From NCBI RefSeq assembly GCF_032062135.1, contig NC_092863.1:20765740-20829739 (forward strand): a stretch of DNA of 64,000 nt. Direction: 5' to 3'. Under the pieces are notes generated by a model. That model saw only the letters and a program-made list of their open reading frames with translations. It did not search any database and was not told the origin of the DNA. The position numbers were made by a program, and so were the translations under genes. This document shows, piece after piece, positions 24,561-33,648 of this stretch. This stretch comes from Pyxicephalus adspersus. Taxonomy: Eukaryota > Chordata > Amphibia > Anura > Pyxicephalidae. Within the stretch, counting starts at the first letter, position 1. Each line of letters starts with the position of its first letter.

Positions 24561-24840
24561 TTTATAGCGGACCTAAACTCTGAGTTTTACTTTACATAAA
24601 AGGGCAGACAACCATTTCATAAAAAGTAAAAATATTCTTCTTTGTTTTAAAAATGAAGAAAAAAAAAGGGTGAAGCACCTTCCAACACTGGGCATGCGTG
24701 GAAGGGGAATTTTCCTACACTGCACAGTTAGATTGGCTCTCTTTTGCCCTTTACAGCAAGGCTACGTCAACTGATCTCACACCTGTGTAAAAGGTAAGTA
24801 TGAATTTTTAATTTTCGGTTTGTTATTGCTTAAACTGATT
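24561..24840 (+). mobile_element. Family A element, shortened copy
   Basis: Starts TTTATAGCGGACCTAAACTC, then TTTACATAAAAGGGCAGAC, a poly-A/T stretch, GGGTGAAGCACC and GGCATGCGTGG. Ends near TTGTTATTGCTTAAACTG. The interior is shorter than the copy at 3047-3610. Confidence 0.55.
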
Positions 24841-24864
24841 GTGCCTGGGATGCGATACAATATC

Positions 24865-25116
24865 TCAAATATACGATTTACTCAATAACTTTACACAATA
24901 CCCCTTCCTATACTCCTTTGGGTGCAAGAACTTAATTACACTTTTATACCTAGTCAGATAGGTTGCGCTATCCTCCTGCTTTAGAATCAGGTTTGCAAAT
25001 ATATCCATCAACTCACTGGTGTCCACTATCATTGACCTGGGGATTTTTTTCCCTTCTCTTTCATTTGAAAATGCTTTTTGTAGGCGTATAAGAAGCCCTC
25101 CTGGTTCTATTGACAT
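24865..25116 (-). pseudogene. Possible retroviral Gag (capsid) remnant
   Basis: An 83-codon minus-strand frame opening with MSIEPGG. It has SELMDIFANLILKQEDSATY and LTRYKSVIKFL, blocks that recall the capsid C-terminal region in which a Glu and an Arg flank an aromatic residue. Orientation matches the ERV1 relics at 18690-22330. If it belongs to ERV1, then the CR1-like, family-B, L1-B and family-A pieces at 22430-24840 lie within that provirus. The family assignment is tentative. Confidence 0.25.
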
Positions 25117-25640
25117 GATTTAAGTTTTTCCTCTGAATACTAAGTTCTAATGACCATAGAGCAAACACCACTTGATCAACAGAAAAGTAATAAAAATATT
25201 TTTGAACTATGCCAGGCACTACAAATTAAGTAATTATACAAATGTAAAAAAAGTGATGAAGAAGGAATAAAGAATAAATCTACTTTTAAATTCATCTTAC
25301 ATTCTAATTTTAGGGAGGACAATATGCTTAAGTATTTAGGAAAATAGTGGTATAGTGGAAGTGATATTTTAGATCTTGGATGTTTGAAAATTATGAGGGA
25401 GGAAAAGCCAGGAATTCATATAAAAAGTTTAGAAGAAACCAAGTATATAATAATTAGGTCAGCTGGGGGGGGGGGGGGGTAAATCAGATAAAGCGGTGGT
25501 TTAAAAAAGAAATACTTGCAGACATAGAAATGTTAAATTTAAAAAAGCTTGTGGGAGCAAAATTTGCTCCTAGCCAGCTAATGTATGTATAAATATGTAT
25601 GAAGAGACACATATTTAACATATATGTTTTGCCGTTAATA
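25117..25640. other. AT-rich stretch without recognised gene
   Basis: No coding block is recognised. A run of 15 G lies at 25465-25479. Confidence 0.5.
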
Positions 25641-25706
25641 ATATTTATATATATTTATATATATATATATACACACACACGCACACACACACACACACAC
25701 ACACAT
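25641..25706. repeat. (TA)n(CA)n microsatellite
   Basis: A (TA) tract passes into a (CA) tract with one CG interruption. A length-variable dinucleotide repeat. Confidence 0.9.
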
Positions 25707-26070
25707 CTAGCTGCCACCCTGCCACCAAACACAATGCATTCATAACAGGCCTATGGAGCAATTTTTTAGATTAAGGCAACATTGCACCATTGTCAAGGAT
25801 TTTAGGAAACAAGCAGACGTCCTTGTTTAACTTTCACTTGAAATATTTAAAACTAAATGGGATTTTGAAGAAATATTGATCCATTTAATGTATAAACTAA
25901 ATTAAAAAAGAGACAGGGTGTACAACTTTTACTATGTACTTGTTAATGTTGTTGTACTTGTAATTGTTGCATTAATAAATACTTAAATACAAATACAAGT
26001 AAAGGTAGTCAGGCCACTGAATGGCATTAGACAAAAGTAATTCTAACAAACAATTTTTTTGGGACTGATT
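25707..26070. other. Stretch without recognised gene
   Basis: AT-rich, no ORF or named repeat. Confidence 0.5.
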
Positions 26071-26294
26071 GGGTCTGATTAAATAAAGCTCTCCAAGGCT
26101 GGAGAGAATGCACTTTCATTAGTGATGCTGGGTGATCAAGCAAACCTGGAATTGATTTATTAAAAGTAATTTACTATTTGTTACCAAATGTTTTCAATCC
26201 TAAAACAAATGCATTCTAGGTTTTCTGGATCACCCAGCTTCACTGATGAAAGTGTATCATCTCCTGCCTTGGAGAGCTTTAATAAATCAGGCTC
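26071..26294. mobile_element. Long-TIR palindromic MITE, family B, complete copy
   Basis: Two inverted arms of about 90 bp enclose a short AT-rich centre, 224 bp in all. The left arm begins GGGTCTGATT and carries AAAGCTCTCCAAGGCTGGAG. The reverse complement of the right arm begins GAGCCTGATT and carries the same block. The 3-bp ATT on each side (26068-26070 and 26295-26297) is a candidate target duplication. Three partial copies are at 5571, 23404 and 47322. A 3-bp duplication would suit a PIF/Harbinger-like origin, but no transposase is present. Confidence 0.75.
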
Positions 26295-26297
26295 ATT

Positions 26298-26789
26298 GTG
26301 TTAAAGTTAAGAGTATTCTCCTCTTGAAGGAACAGAGACTTCTTTCTATAGATTGAGCTTTTATTGACAAGTGTGAGAGCAATCAAATGTGGCTATTGTT
26401 CTAAAATTTTTAACTTTGGTTTAACAGCAAAATGATTAGCATATTAGGAAACAACCCAAGATGAGAGTTTTTACTTTTCAAACTAACCAATAAAATGTAC
26501 ACATTTAGTGCAGTAAAGAAATATAACTTTATTCTAGGAACTTGTTTCCATGAATAATGTCTATGTAGAGATTTGTCAAGTGCCAATAAACCAGTGTCAC
26601 TATCTATGGGTTCCTAACTATGAAAAGATTTACAATGTTTATACATCTGGTAGAATAATTGTCTGTTGGTCACAAGTTTGTAGAGAGGTCACAAAGATCC
26701 AGAGTCCAGAAATCACATACAAGATGTAGGTGAAAAAGTAATTTGTTAAAATGAAGGAACAGCCTTGTATATAGCATATTTTATATAGT
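26298..26789. other. Stretch without recognised gene
   Basis: AT-rich intron-like sequence with nothing recognised. Confidence 0.5.
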
Positions 26790-27345
26790 TACATAGTAGG
26801 TTAGGTTAAAAAAAGACATAAATCCATCAAGTTCAACCACTAGGGAAATAAACATATCCAGAGGAAGGCAAAAACAAAATCTTTGAGGCAATCAGATGTT
26901 CCCTGGATCAACAGACACTGTTATTTTTACTTTAAAGCCTTAATACCCAGTTATTTTCTGTGCTTCTAGAAAAGCATCCAGCTTTTTCCTAAAGCAATCT
27001 GTAGTAATTGCTGAAACTACTTCCCGAGTGAGCCGATTCCACATTTTTACAGACCTTACAGTGAAGAATCCTTTCCTTATCCAGAGCATAAACTTTCATT
27101 TTCTCCAGACGCAAAGAGTGCCCTCTTGTTCTTTGTAATAATCTCAAAGGAAAAATAAGAGAGTTTTCTATATGGACTGTATATATATTTATACAGGGTG
27201 ATCATATCCCCCCTTAAACGTCTTTTCTTAAGGGAGAGTAGATTCAGTTCAGCTAATCTCTCCTCATAGTTGAGCTCCTCCATTTCTTTTATTAGTTTTT
27301 CTTATTAGTTTAGTTGCCCATCTCTGCACTATCTCCAATTGACTA
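26790..27345 (-). pseudogene. CR1/Rex1-like LINE 3' fragment, copy 2
   Basis: Minus-strand relic of the same LINE family as 22430-23075. QLEIVQRWATKLI (about 27300-27345) and [20 protein letters not shown] (about 27205-27265) are the C-terminal part of the protein. The 3' tail runs to TATAGTTACATAGTAGGTTA at about 26795. Stops interrupt the frame. It abuts a piggyBac-like fragment at its 5' side. Confidence 0.7.
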
Positions 27346-27365
27346 GGGGTGGCTTTTACATGCAA

Positions 27366-27455
27366 AAAGCGGTAATCCCGAGTCACACTCGGGGTAACTT
27401 TAAGAGCCCCCCTTACCTTTGCCCCACGCTCCAGCGGTGATTCAACATCAGCTGT
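27366..27455. mobile_element. Fragment of piggyBac-like MITE
   Basis: AGCGGTAATCCCGAGTCACA and CTCGGGGTAACTTTAAGAGC form a short internal hairpin. They resemble AGGTAACCCTGAGCCACA in the element ending at 10181. No complete end is visible. Confidence 0.35.
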
Positions 27456-27925
27456 ATGTGGCATAGGTTTTAATTTTAGCCTCTTGAACGTATTACCCAT
27501 TAGATTTTTTTTTCAGTGTGCGTTTGTAGAACAGACTTGAAACATTCCCATTTCTGTTTAGTGTTCTTTGAGGACAACGTTTTTTCCCAGTCCAAATCAC
27601 AGAGAGCAGGAGACCGCTTGCAAGGTGATCGACTGATCTCAGTGTAGCAATGTGCTTTTCCAGCTATCCAATGTGAAATACCAGAAAGGCGACGTGTTCT
27701 TATCTGTCACAGCGGCATTCACCTAGGAGCTGTTGCTCCATTTGTGCATACATATGGCAGACTGTGCACTGAACCAAACCTTCCACCTTGCTACCACTCA
27801 TTTTCCCAGTTACAATGTTTGTATGTTTACAAGGAGTTATAAAAGTTTACTTACAGTTTGTGGTTACTATAAGGATTTACCTCCTTTTGTTTTCAAACTC
27901 CTGTTTTTTCTAACTCCACTTGATT
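27456..27925. other. Stretch without recognised gene
   Basis: Nothing is recognised. It ends at TTGATT, the insertion point of the L1 that follows. Confidence 0.5.
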
Positions 27926-27939
27926 AAAAAGCCATTTGT
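27926..27939 (+). repeat. Target-site duplication of L1-C, left copy
   Basis: AAAAAGCCATTTGT, identical to 33635-33648. It is preceded by TTGATT, so the site is ATT|AAAAA. On the other strand this is TTTTT/AAT, the cleavage preference of L1-type endonucleases. Confidence 0.9.
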
Positions 27940-28076
27940 GGACTTCCGGTTCCGGCGCCTCGCGAGCAGGCAGCATGTAAGCCCGGCTCCTGCTCGCCTC
28001 CGGGATTCCACCTTGATAAGCCGGCACGATCACCGCTCCCCCGCCCGCATCTCAGCACATACTCACCAGCGCGTGG

Positions 28077-29129
28077 ATGGATCGCTTCCTGGAGCTGTCA
28101 TCTTCTTCTAAGCTGCAGGATACCATGGGGAAGAGGGATAAGATCCGCTCTACCCCCTCCAAGATGGCCGCCGCTTCCCTGTCTTCACAAGCCTCCAGCG
28201 TGGCTGAGTTAAAGGTACAGTCCACTGATCATTCAGAGTGTTCTCAACCTGAAATAATAGCTGATGCTGTCGCAGCCTTGCTGAAACCAACTCTATTAGA
28301 GGCCATTGACGCTGCAGTACAAAAATGCTTACAATCTGTGAAAAAGGATTTAAAGGAACACTCACATAGATTGGATAACGCTGAGCAGCGTATTACACTA
28401 GTTGAGGATGATGTTACCTCTGCTAGGATCACTCTCTCTACGCTAGAAACCAAAGCACAGGCGCTGCAGGATAAAATAGAGGATTTGGAGAATAGATCCA
28501 GACGCAATAACCTGCGGGTTGTGGGCCTCCCAGAAAACATCAAACCAGCACAGCTGCATGATATTTGCTCTACGGTATTGCCCAAGTTGTTAGGCCTTAC
28601 CGCGCCCTGTAAGGTTGAGCGTGCTCACAGGCTGGGCCCAACACGTGCAGAGGGGTCTAATCCTAGACCAGTGCTTGTGGCCTACTCCTATTATGCGGAT
28701 AGAACCCGCCTGCTTCAAGCTTTTCGGAATCAGCGAAAGCTGCAATATGAGAATACCCCCTTGTTGCTATTTGCGGACTATTCTGCAGAAGTCTCACGCA
28801 AGAGACGCAGCTTCCAGCGAGTCTGTTCCATGCTTTACCATCATAAATTACGTTTCACCTTGGCTTATCCTGCAATTCTGCATTTTACTGATTCACAGGG
28901 GAGAAAATATTCACTCTCCTCAGCTGCGGAAGCTGAAACTTTAGTCCGTACTTTAACATCTGAGATGTCACCGGCACCATCTGACAATTCCGGTGCATCA
29001 CCGCCACGCTTGAATGGGCGCTCCTCCATCCCGGTGTACTCCCCTAAAGCTCCTAGGCAGTTGGATGGTCCTCCCACCAAGAAGATCCGCGACACACACC
29101 ATTCTGAGATGCAATCCAGGGCGAGATAA
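28077..29129 (+). CDS. L1-C ORF1 protein (RNA-binding coiled-coil chaperone)
   Basis: 350 codons from the first ATG. An internal ATG at 28125 (ACCATGG context, protein start MGKRDK) is the stronger start and would give 334 residues. The protein binds its own RNA and forms the LINE ribonucleoprotein in the cytoplasm. A coiled coil lies at about residues 62-140 (ending KIEDLENRSRRNN). The RRM-like domain then opens with LRVVGLPE, followed by KVERAHRLGP near 180-190. A basic C-terminal domain has SRKRRSFQRV. The last 60 residues are Ser/Pro-rich and basic. No stops or frameshifts are seen. The layout is that of vertebrate L1 ORF1p. Confidence 0.9.
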   Translation: MDRFLELSSSSKLQDTMGKRDKIRSTPSKMAAASLSSQASSVAELKVQSTDHSECSQPEIIADAVAALLKPTLLEAIDAAVQKCLQSVKKDLKEHSHRLDNAEQRITLVEDDVTSARITLSTLETKAQALQDKIEDLENRSRRNNLRVVGLPENIKPAQLHDICSTVLPKLLGLTAPCKVERAHRLGPTRAEGSNPRPVLVAYSYYADRTRLLQAFRNQRKLQYENTPLLLFADYSAEVSRKRRSFQRVCSMLYHHKLRFTLAYPAILHFTDSQGRKYSLSSAAEAETLVRTLTSEMSPAPSDNSGASPPRLNGRSSIPVYSPKAPRQLDGPPTKKIRDTHHSEMQSRAR

Positions 29130-29606
29130 TCTGTTTCAAGATCAACCTAACCAGAAAGTGCCTTATTTTTTCTTGTTGTTTCAATTTGAAACCTCTCATA
29201 ATTTTATCCCATTATGGAGGCGTGAGCTTATGTCTACTACTGTGATGACGCTTTTTCCAATGTTGATGAGTTGGAATGACTTTTACCGCTCCGCGAGGAA
29301 AAAAGGAAAGTCACCTAACCACAGTGTTTGTTTCTCCCCCCTTGTCTCTTTCTTGGCCCTTCCTTATGTTTCTGATGTTGATATGGGACACAATTTTTTT
29401 GCTGATTTCTGTAACAACCATGTTGACCCTACTGGATATGCTTGGTCCTTCTCCATGCAGTCTGACTCACTGCTAGTTATGTGTTATGTTACGCTTTGTG
29501 ATGTTTATTTGACGCATGGCATTTATTCTTGGTATTCACCTGATATATATAGGTTTCTTTGCAGTAGATATGTCAATGCTATGTATGAGCCCCATACACG
29601 TTTGAT
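29130..29606 (+). other. Inter-ORF region of L1-C
   Basis: 477 nt between ORF1 stop and ORF2 start, much longer than the spacer of mammalian L1. A different frame stays open from 29014 to 29616, across the end of ORF1, the whole spacer and the first 10 nt of ORF2. An in-frame ATG at 29581 gives an 11-codon ORF ending in the TAG at 29614-29616, just past the ORF2 ATG at 29607. Such an overlap is compatible with termination-reinitiation at ORF2, which is inference. Confidence 0.5.
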
Positions 29607-32600
29607 ATGCAAATAGTCTCCTGGAATGTTAAGGGGCTGCGTTCCCCAAATAAACGCATGGCTATATTGCGTCACCTGAAAAGATTGAAAGCCGATATTG
29701 TTCTGCTGCAGGAAACGCATCTGGGAGCTGATGACTTTCATAGAATGAAAAAATTGTGGGTCGGGGAGGTTTATGGTACCCCCTCTGTTGATCGGAAGGC
29801 AGGAGCTATGATCCTGTTTCATAGATCTTTCCAAGGTACGATCAAAACAGTTAAATGCGACTTAGCTGGCCGCATTTTAAAACTGATCATTCAATTCCCC
29901 GATTTTGACCTGTCTCTCTATAACATATATGCACCCAACTCGCCATCTTCCTCTTTTTTCCAGGAAGTCTCTAGTTGGATAGCCCAAGACCCTACCCCCT
30001 GTAAAATAGTTGGGGGAGATTTCAATTGTGTTATGGTGCAATCGGAGGACAGACAATCTGCTCTGACTCCCACTACTGCCAGGTCTTCTTCTCATTTGAT
30101 ACTAGCAGATTTTGTCCAAGCAATGTCCCTACATGATGTTTGGAGGCAGTACCATCCTCTGGAACGCCAATTTACCTTTGTCTCCCAGGCCCATATAGCA
30201 CAAGCTCGCTTGGATTACTTATTTTGCACAGATGCGGTGCTGGAGAGACTAGAGTCACCGGAAATACATGTTCTGGCATTATCAGATCAGTCCCCCATAT
30301 CTGTTACCTTACGGGATAGCTTCCCCAAGGGAGATTATTTACCCTGGCGTTTTCCCTCTTATCTATGCAAAGATCCCGAGTTCCAGGGAATGCTAACGTC
30401 TTCATGGCTAGAATATACTCAACATAATGCTGCTCATAGGAGCGAGCCGGTGCTTTTTTGGGAAGCTGGTAAAGCCTACCTGAGAGGACAGATCATTTCC
30501 TTTTTGACCAAAAAGAAAAAGCTGACTCTTTCTCGCTTCCTGTCTGCTCAACGTAATCTTAGAGAAGCGCAACAGGCGCTCACTGATAATCCCTCCCCAA
30601 CTGCCAGACAGGTGTGGCGTGACTCCAAACATCAATTTGACTTAGAGCTATATCAATATGAGCAACTGAAATCTAAATATAGAGATTTGGAATTTCACAA
30701 ATTTGGTAATAAGTCAGGTAAAATGTTGGCGAATTTGGTTCGCGCAAAATATAAACCAACCCATATTCCAAAACTGAGGTCATCTGAGGGTGCTCTGATC
30801 ACCTCGCCTAAAGCGGTGAACCAGTCTTTAGCACAATACTTCCAGGGTCTGTATTCTCCCCCGGTTTCAGATGAGGCAGCTGGCTCGGCATTCCTATCAT
30901 CTGTTGAGATGCCCAGATTGCAACGTGATGATTTGGAGATACTAAATGCCCCTATTACTAAAGAACAAATCCAAAGGGTTATCTCGCACTTGAAAAATGG
31001 GAAGGCCCCGGGACCTGACGGCTATACTGCCGAATTTTATAAGTTCCTTAGCGAGAAGGTGGTTGATGACCTTCATGCCATGTACTCCTCCTTATGGGAC
31101 GGAGGCACCTATTTTCAGTCGGGACGGGAAGCCTATATAAAGCTTATCTTAAAAAAGGACAAGGACCCATGTGACCCGGAGTCCTATCGCCCTATCTCTC
31201 TGATCAATATCGATGCAAAAATTTTATCCAAAATCCTGGCAGATAGATTGGCACGGTTACTGCCTTCACTTATTTCCCCTTCTCAGGTGGGCTTTGTACA
31301 GGGCAGGTCTGCAGTGGCTAACATAAGGAAAGTCCTGGTGGCCCTAGAGATAGCGAAGCGGCAACAACTCGATCCTGATATGGCTATCATTGCAATAGAT
31401 GCACAAAAGGCATTTGACACGGTAAATATTACCTGGCTTTTTAAAGTGCTTCGCCACATTGGGCTGGGAGGCTCATTTTTGAACTTATTGATGGCAATGT
31501 ATGCATCCCCGAAGGCTAATATACTTACACCTGGGTTCCTGTCTGGTCCCCTCACATTGTACAGGGGAACCAGGCAGGGATGCCCTTTGTCGCCCCTCCT
31601 ATTCAACCTTGCATTAGAACCGTTGGTCAGATGTTTGGATACCACCCCATCTCTGCATGGTATTCCGGTGCATGATGGGGAGTTGAGAACCGCCTTTTTT
31701 GCGGATGACATATTGATATTCACGTCTGACCCTAGAGGGGATTGCAATGCTATTAGAACATTATTCAGTACATACGAAAGCTTTGCTGGCCTCAAAATAA
31801 ATTTTGCAAAGAGTGAAATTCTCTCCCTAGCCAGGTCTGGGACGGTTGCTGCCCGCTGGAAGGAGGAGGTTCCATTCAAAATTGCTTCTCAATCTATAAA
31901 ATACCTGGGTTTGCACATTGGGCGTATGCCTTCCTCGTTGTATTCTTTGAATTATCCTCCCTTGATCACCAAAATATTGCGGGAGTTGAAGATGTGGGAG
32001 AACCTACCTCTATCTTTTCTGGGCCGCTGTCATTTGGTGAAAATGATGTCTTTTTCTAAATTGCTTTATCCCATGCAGACCTTGCCCCTGTTACTCACTC
32101 ATACCGATATTAACGCTCTTAACAGAGCTTTTACGAAATTCATTTGGGCAGGTAGACGCCCCAGAATTTCGCTTTTGAAATTATACTTGCCAAGGACGGA
32201 GGGAGGGGTGGGCTTTCCAAATGTTAGGATCTATAATTTGGCATGTTTAGCCAGACATGTCGTGGACTGGCTAGGAGGCTCTTCCTATCATTCCAACCTG
32301 TCCATGGAAAGTGCTATGGCTCATCCATGGAACCTGTGCGCCCTTTTACATTGCAGATTGGCGACGCTTCCATCACCCCTACGTCATAATCTAATAATCA
32401 GAGATACGGTAATTACATGGAAGATTATTAGACAAAAATTTAAACTTCCTTTCTGTTTCTCTCAATACCTCCCTATCTGTGGTAATCCTCAGTTTCCCCA
32501 GGCACAGGAATATGGAGCCTTTAATATTTGGAAAGAGAATGGTTTGATCTATTTTAGAGATCTGTTTGGCCAGGATATGTCTAAATTACCCCTGTCGGCT

Positions 32601-33488
32601 CTACGAAGCAAGTATAAGATTCCTGGACGGGCGCTTCATCCCTTGTACTATAATCAGGCGGTGTCCTACCTCAAATCTCTGGTTCACCGATCTGTAGACT
32701 TCTCGGGCTCCAGTGACTTTGACAGGCTGTTGACTCTATCCCCTCCGAGTATATCTAATATACATGCCTATCTGATGCCTTCTTTTGTTAAGCCCCTATC
32801 AGCCTCCAATGTAAGACTATGGCAAAAAGATTTTCCAGATCCGGAGATTGTGGATACGCTTATACAGGGTTATTTGACTGTCAGAAAATCTGTTGTCAAT
32901 GAGGTATGGCGAGAGTCGCAATTTATGCTATTACACAGAGCCTACAAAGTGTTCAGGCCGGCAGTGTCAGCTGTGCAGTCTGGACACTGGCATTTTCAAT
33001 GCCCAAAGTGCGATAATCCCAAGGCCTCTCTCACTCATCGCCTTTGGTTCTGTCAACATATTGAGCAATTCTGGAGTCAGGTTGTTTTGTTTGTGTCCAA
33101 AGTTACTGGTCATCTTATTCCTAACACCCCTTCCCTCCTCCTGTTTGGCTCATGGGAACAGGCCAACCAGGTTGGTATGCCCTGTTCATTACAACGTTGG
33201 ACTAATGTATGTCTGTTAGCTGCCAGAAGAATAATTATGCGCAACTGGATTCAACCATCATCTCCCACACTGGAGCAAGTCATCACTTCATTGAAAGCTT
33301 TATTCCATACTGAGATGTTGGATGCCCGGATACAGGGCGATGATCGTATAACTTATTTCTGGCAACAGTGGTATAAATTTATGTTATGTACTTATACAGA
33401 CATGGAAAGCTCAACAATGTTGAAGGAGTTCCAATACTCTACATGGTATATTACCAATATTACATTTTCTGCCAATGCAACTAGTTGA
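29607..33488 (+). CDS. L1-C ORF2 protein (APE endonuclease, reverse transcriptase, zinc knuckle)
   Basis: 1293 codons. The start is fixed by a stop at 29586-29588 and by SWNVKGL beginning at residue 5. The N-terminal endonuclease has N7, E36 (LLQETH), an IYAPN block and GGDFN. At the usual SDH triad the protein reads S226-D227-Q228, so the catalytic His is replaced. The RT (about 480-800) shows GKAPGPDGY, YRPISLINIDAKI, SQVGFVQGR, AIDAQKAFD (D598), GTRQGCPLSPLLF and FADD (698-701). The C-terminal knuckle is C1132-x2-C1135 followed by H and C near 1147-1153. No frameshift is present. Function is target-primed reverse transcription in the nucleus. Confidence 0.93.
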   Translation: MQIVSWNVKGLRSPNKRMAILRHLKRLKADIVLLQETHLGADDFHRMKKLWVGEVYGTPSVDRKAGAMILFHRSFQGTIKTVKCDLAGRILKLIIQFPDFDLSLYNIYAPNSPSSSFFQEVSSWIAQDPTPCKIVGGDFNCVMVQSEDRQSALTPTTARSSSHLILADFVQAMSLHDVWRQYHPLERQFTFVSQAHIAQARLDYLFCTDAVLERLESPEIHVLALSDQSPISVTLRDSFPKGDYLPWRFPSYLCKDPEFQGMLTSSWLEYTQHNAAHRSEPVLFWEAGKAYLRGQIISFLTKKKKLTLSRFLSAQRNLREAQQALTDNPSPTARQVWRDSKHQFDLELYQYEQLKSKYRDLEFHKFGNKSGKMLANLVRAKYKPTHIPKLRSSEGALITSPKAVNQSLAQYFQGLYSPPVSDEAAGSAFLSSVEMPRLQRDDLEILNAPITKEQIQRVISHLKNGKAPGPDGYTAEFYKFLSEKVVDDLHAMYSSLWDGGTYFQSGREAYIKLILKKDKDPCDPESYRPISLINIDAKILSKILADRLARLLPSLISPSQVGFVQGRSAVANIRKVLVALEIAKRQQLDPDMAIIAIDAQKAFDTVNITWLFKVLRHIGLGGSFLNLLMAMYASPKANILTPGFLSGPLTLYRGTRQGCPLSPLLFNLALEPLVRCLDTTPSLHGIPVHDGELRTAFFADDILIFTSDPRGDCNAIRTLFSTYESFAGLKINFAKSEILSLARSGTVAARWKEEVPFKIASQSIKYLGLHIGRMPSSLYSLNYPPLITKILRELKMWENLPLSFLGRCHLVKMMSFSKLLYPMQTLPLLLTHTDINALNRAFTKFIWAGRRPRISLLKLYLPRTEGGVGFPNVRIYNLACLARHVVDWLGGSSYHSNLSMESAMAHPWNLCALLHCRLATLPSPLRHNLIIRDTVITWKIIRQKFKLPFCFSQYLPICGNPQFPQAQEYGAFNIWKENGLIYFRDLFGQDMSKLPLSALRSKYKIPGRALHPLYYNQAVSYLKSLVHRSVDFSGSSDFDRLLTLSPPSISNIHAYLMPSFVKPLSASNVRLWQKDFPDPEIVDTLIQGYLTVRKSVVNEVWRESQFMLLHRAYKVFRPAVSAVQSGHWHFQCPKCDNPKASLTHRLWFCQHIEQFWSQVVLFVSKVTGHLIPNTPSLLLFGSWEQANQVGMPCSLQRWTNVCLLAARRIIMRNWIQPSSPTLEQVITSLKALFHTEMLDARIQGDDRITYFWQQWYKFMLCTYTDMESSTMLKEFQYSTWYITNITFSANATS

Positions 33489-33600
33489 TATTTTTAGTAT
33501 TTTTTTCTCAGCTTTAAGTGTCCCCTGCCCCCCCCCTGTACTCCCCCCTTTGTTGTATCCCCCTGTTAAACTGTTGTTTATGATGTGTATTTGTAAAACG

Positions 33601-33606
33601 AATAAA
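33601..33606 (+). terminator. Poly(A) signal of L1-C
   Basis: AATAAA 18 nt before the A-run that begins at 33625, at normal cleavage spacing. Confidence 0.8.
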
Positions 33607-33634
33607 CTAATAAAAATTGGTTTGAAAAAAAAAA

Positions 33635-33648
33635 AAAAAGCCATTTGT
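33635..33648 (+). repeat. Target-site duplication of L1-C, right copy
   Basis: AAAAAGCCATTTGT, identical to 27926-27939. The five A of the duplication merge with the poly(A) tail. Confidence 0.9.

Larger units (their letters stand above)
27940..33634 (+). mobile_element. L1-C: full-length L1/Tx1-clade LINE with two open ORFs
   Basis: About 5.7 kb, starting GGACTTCCGGTTCCGGCGCC and ending with AATAAA (33601-33606) and a poly(A) tail. Perfect 14-bp target duplications flank it. The 5' UTR is 137 nt and GC-rich, unlike the AT-rich neighbourhood. ORF1 (28077-29129) and ORF2 (29607-33488) are both uninterrupted and in the same reading frame, 477 nt apart. The 3' UTR is about 136 nt. The perfect duplication and open ORFs show a recent insertion. 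A dead relative from the same or a sister family is at 36861-41236. The insertion site looks like a general A-rich L1 site and not a sequence-specific target. Confidence 0.92.

Noticed and set aside
25465..25479. G-run as a G-quadruplex
   Set aside because: A single homopolymer; could equally be a sequencing or assembly length artefact.
28244..28585. 113-codon minus-strand ORF within ORF1 of L1-C
   Set aside because: Shadow of the coiled-coil coding sequence.
31283..31879. 198-codon minus-strand ORF within L1-C
   Set aside because: Shadow of the intact ORF2 on the other strand.
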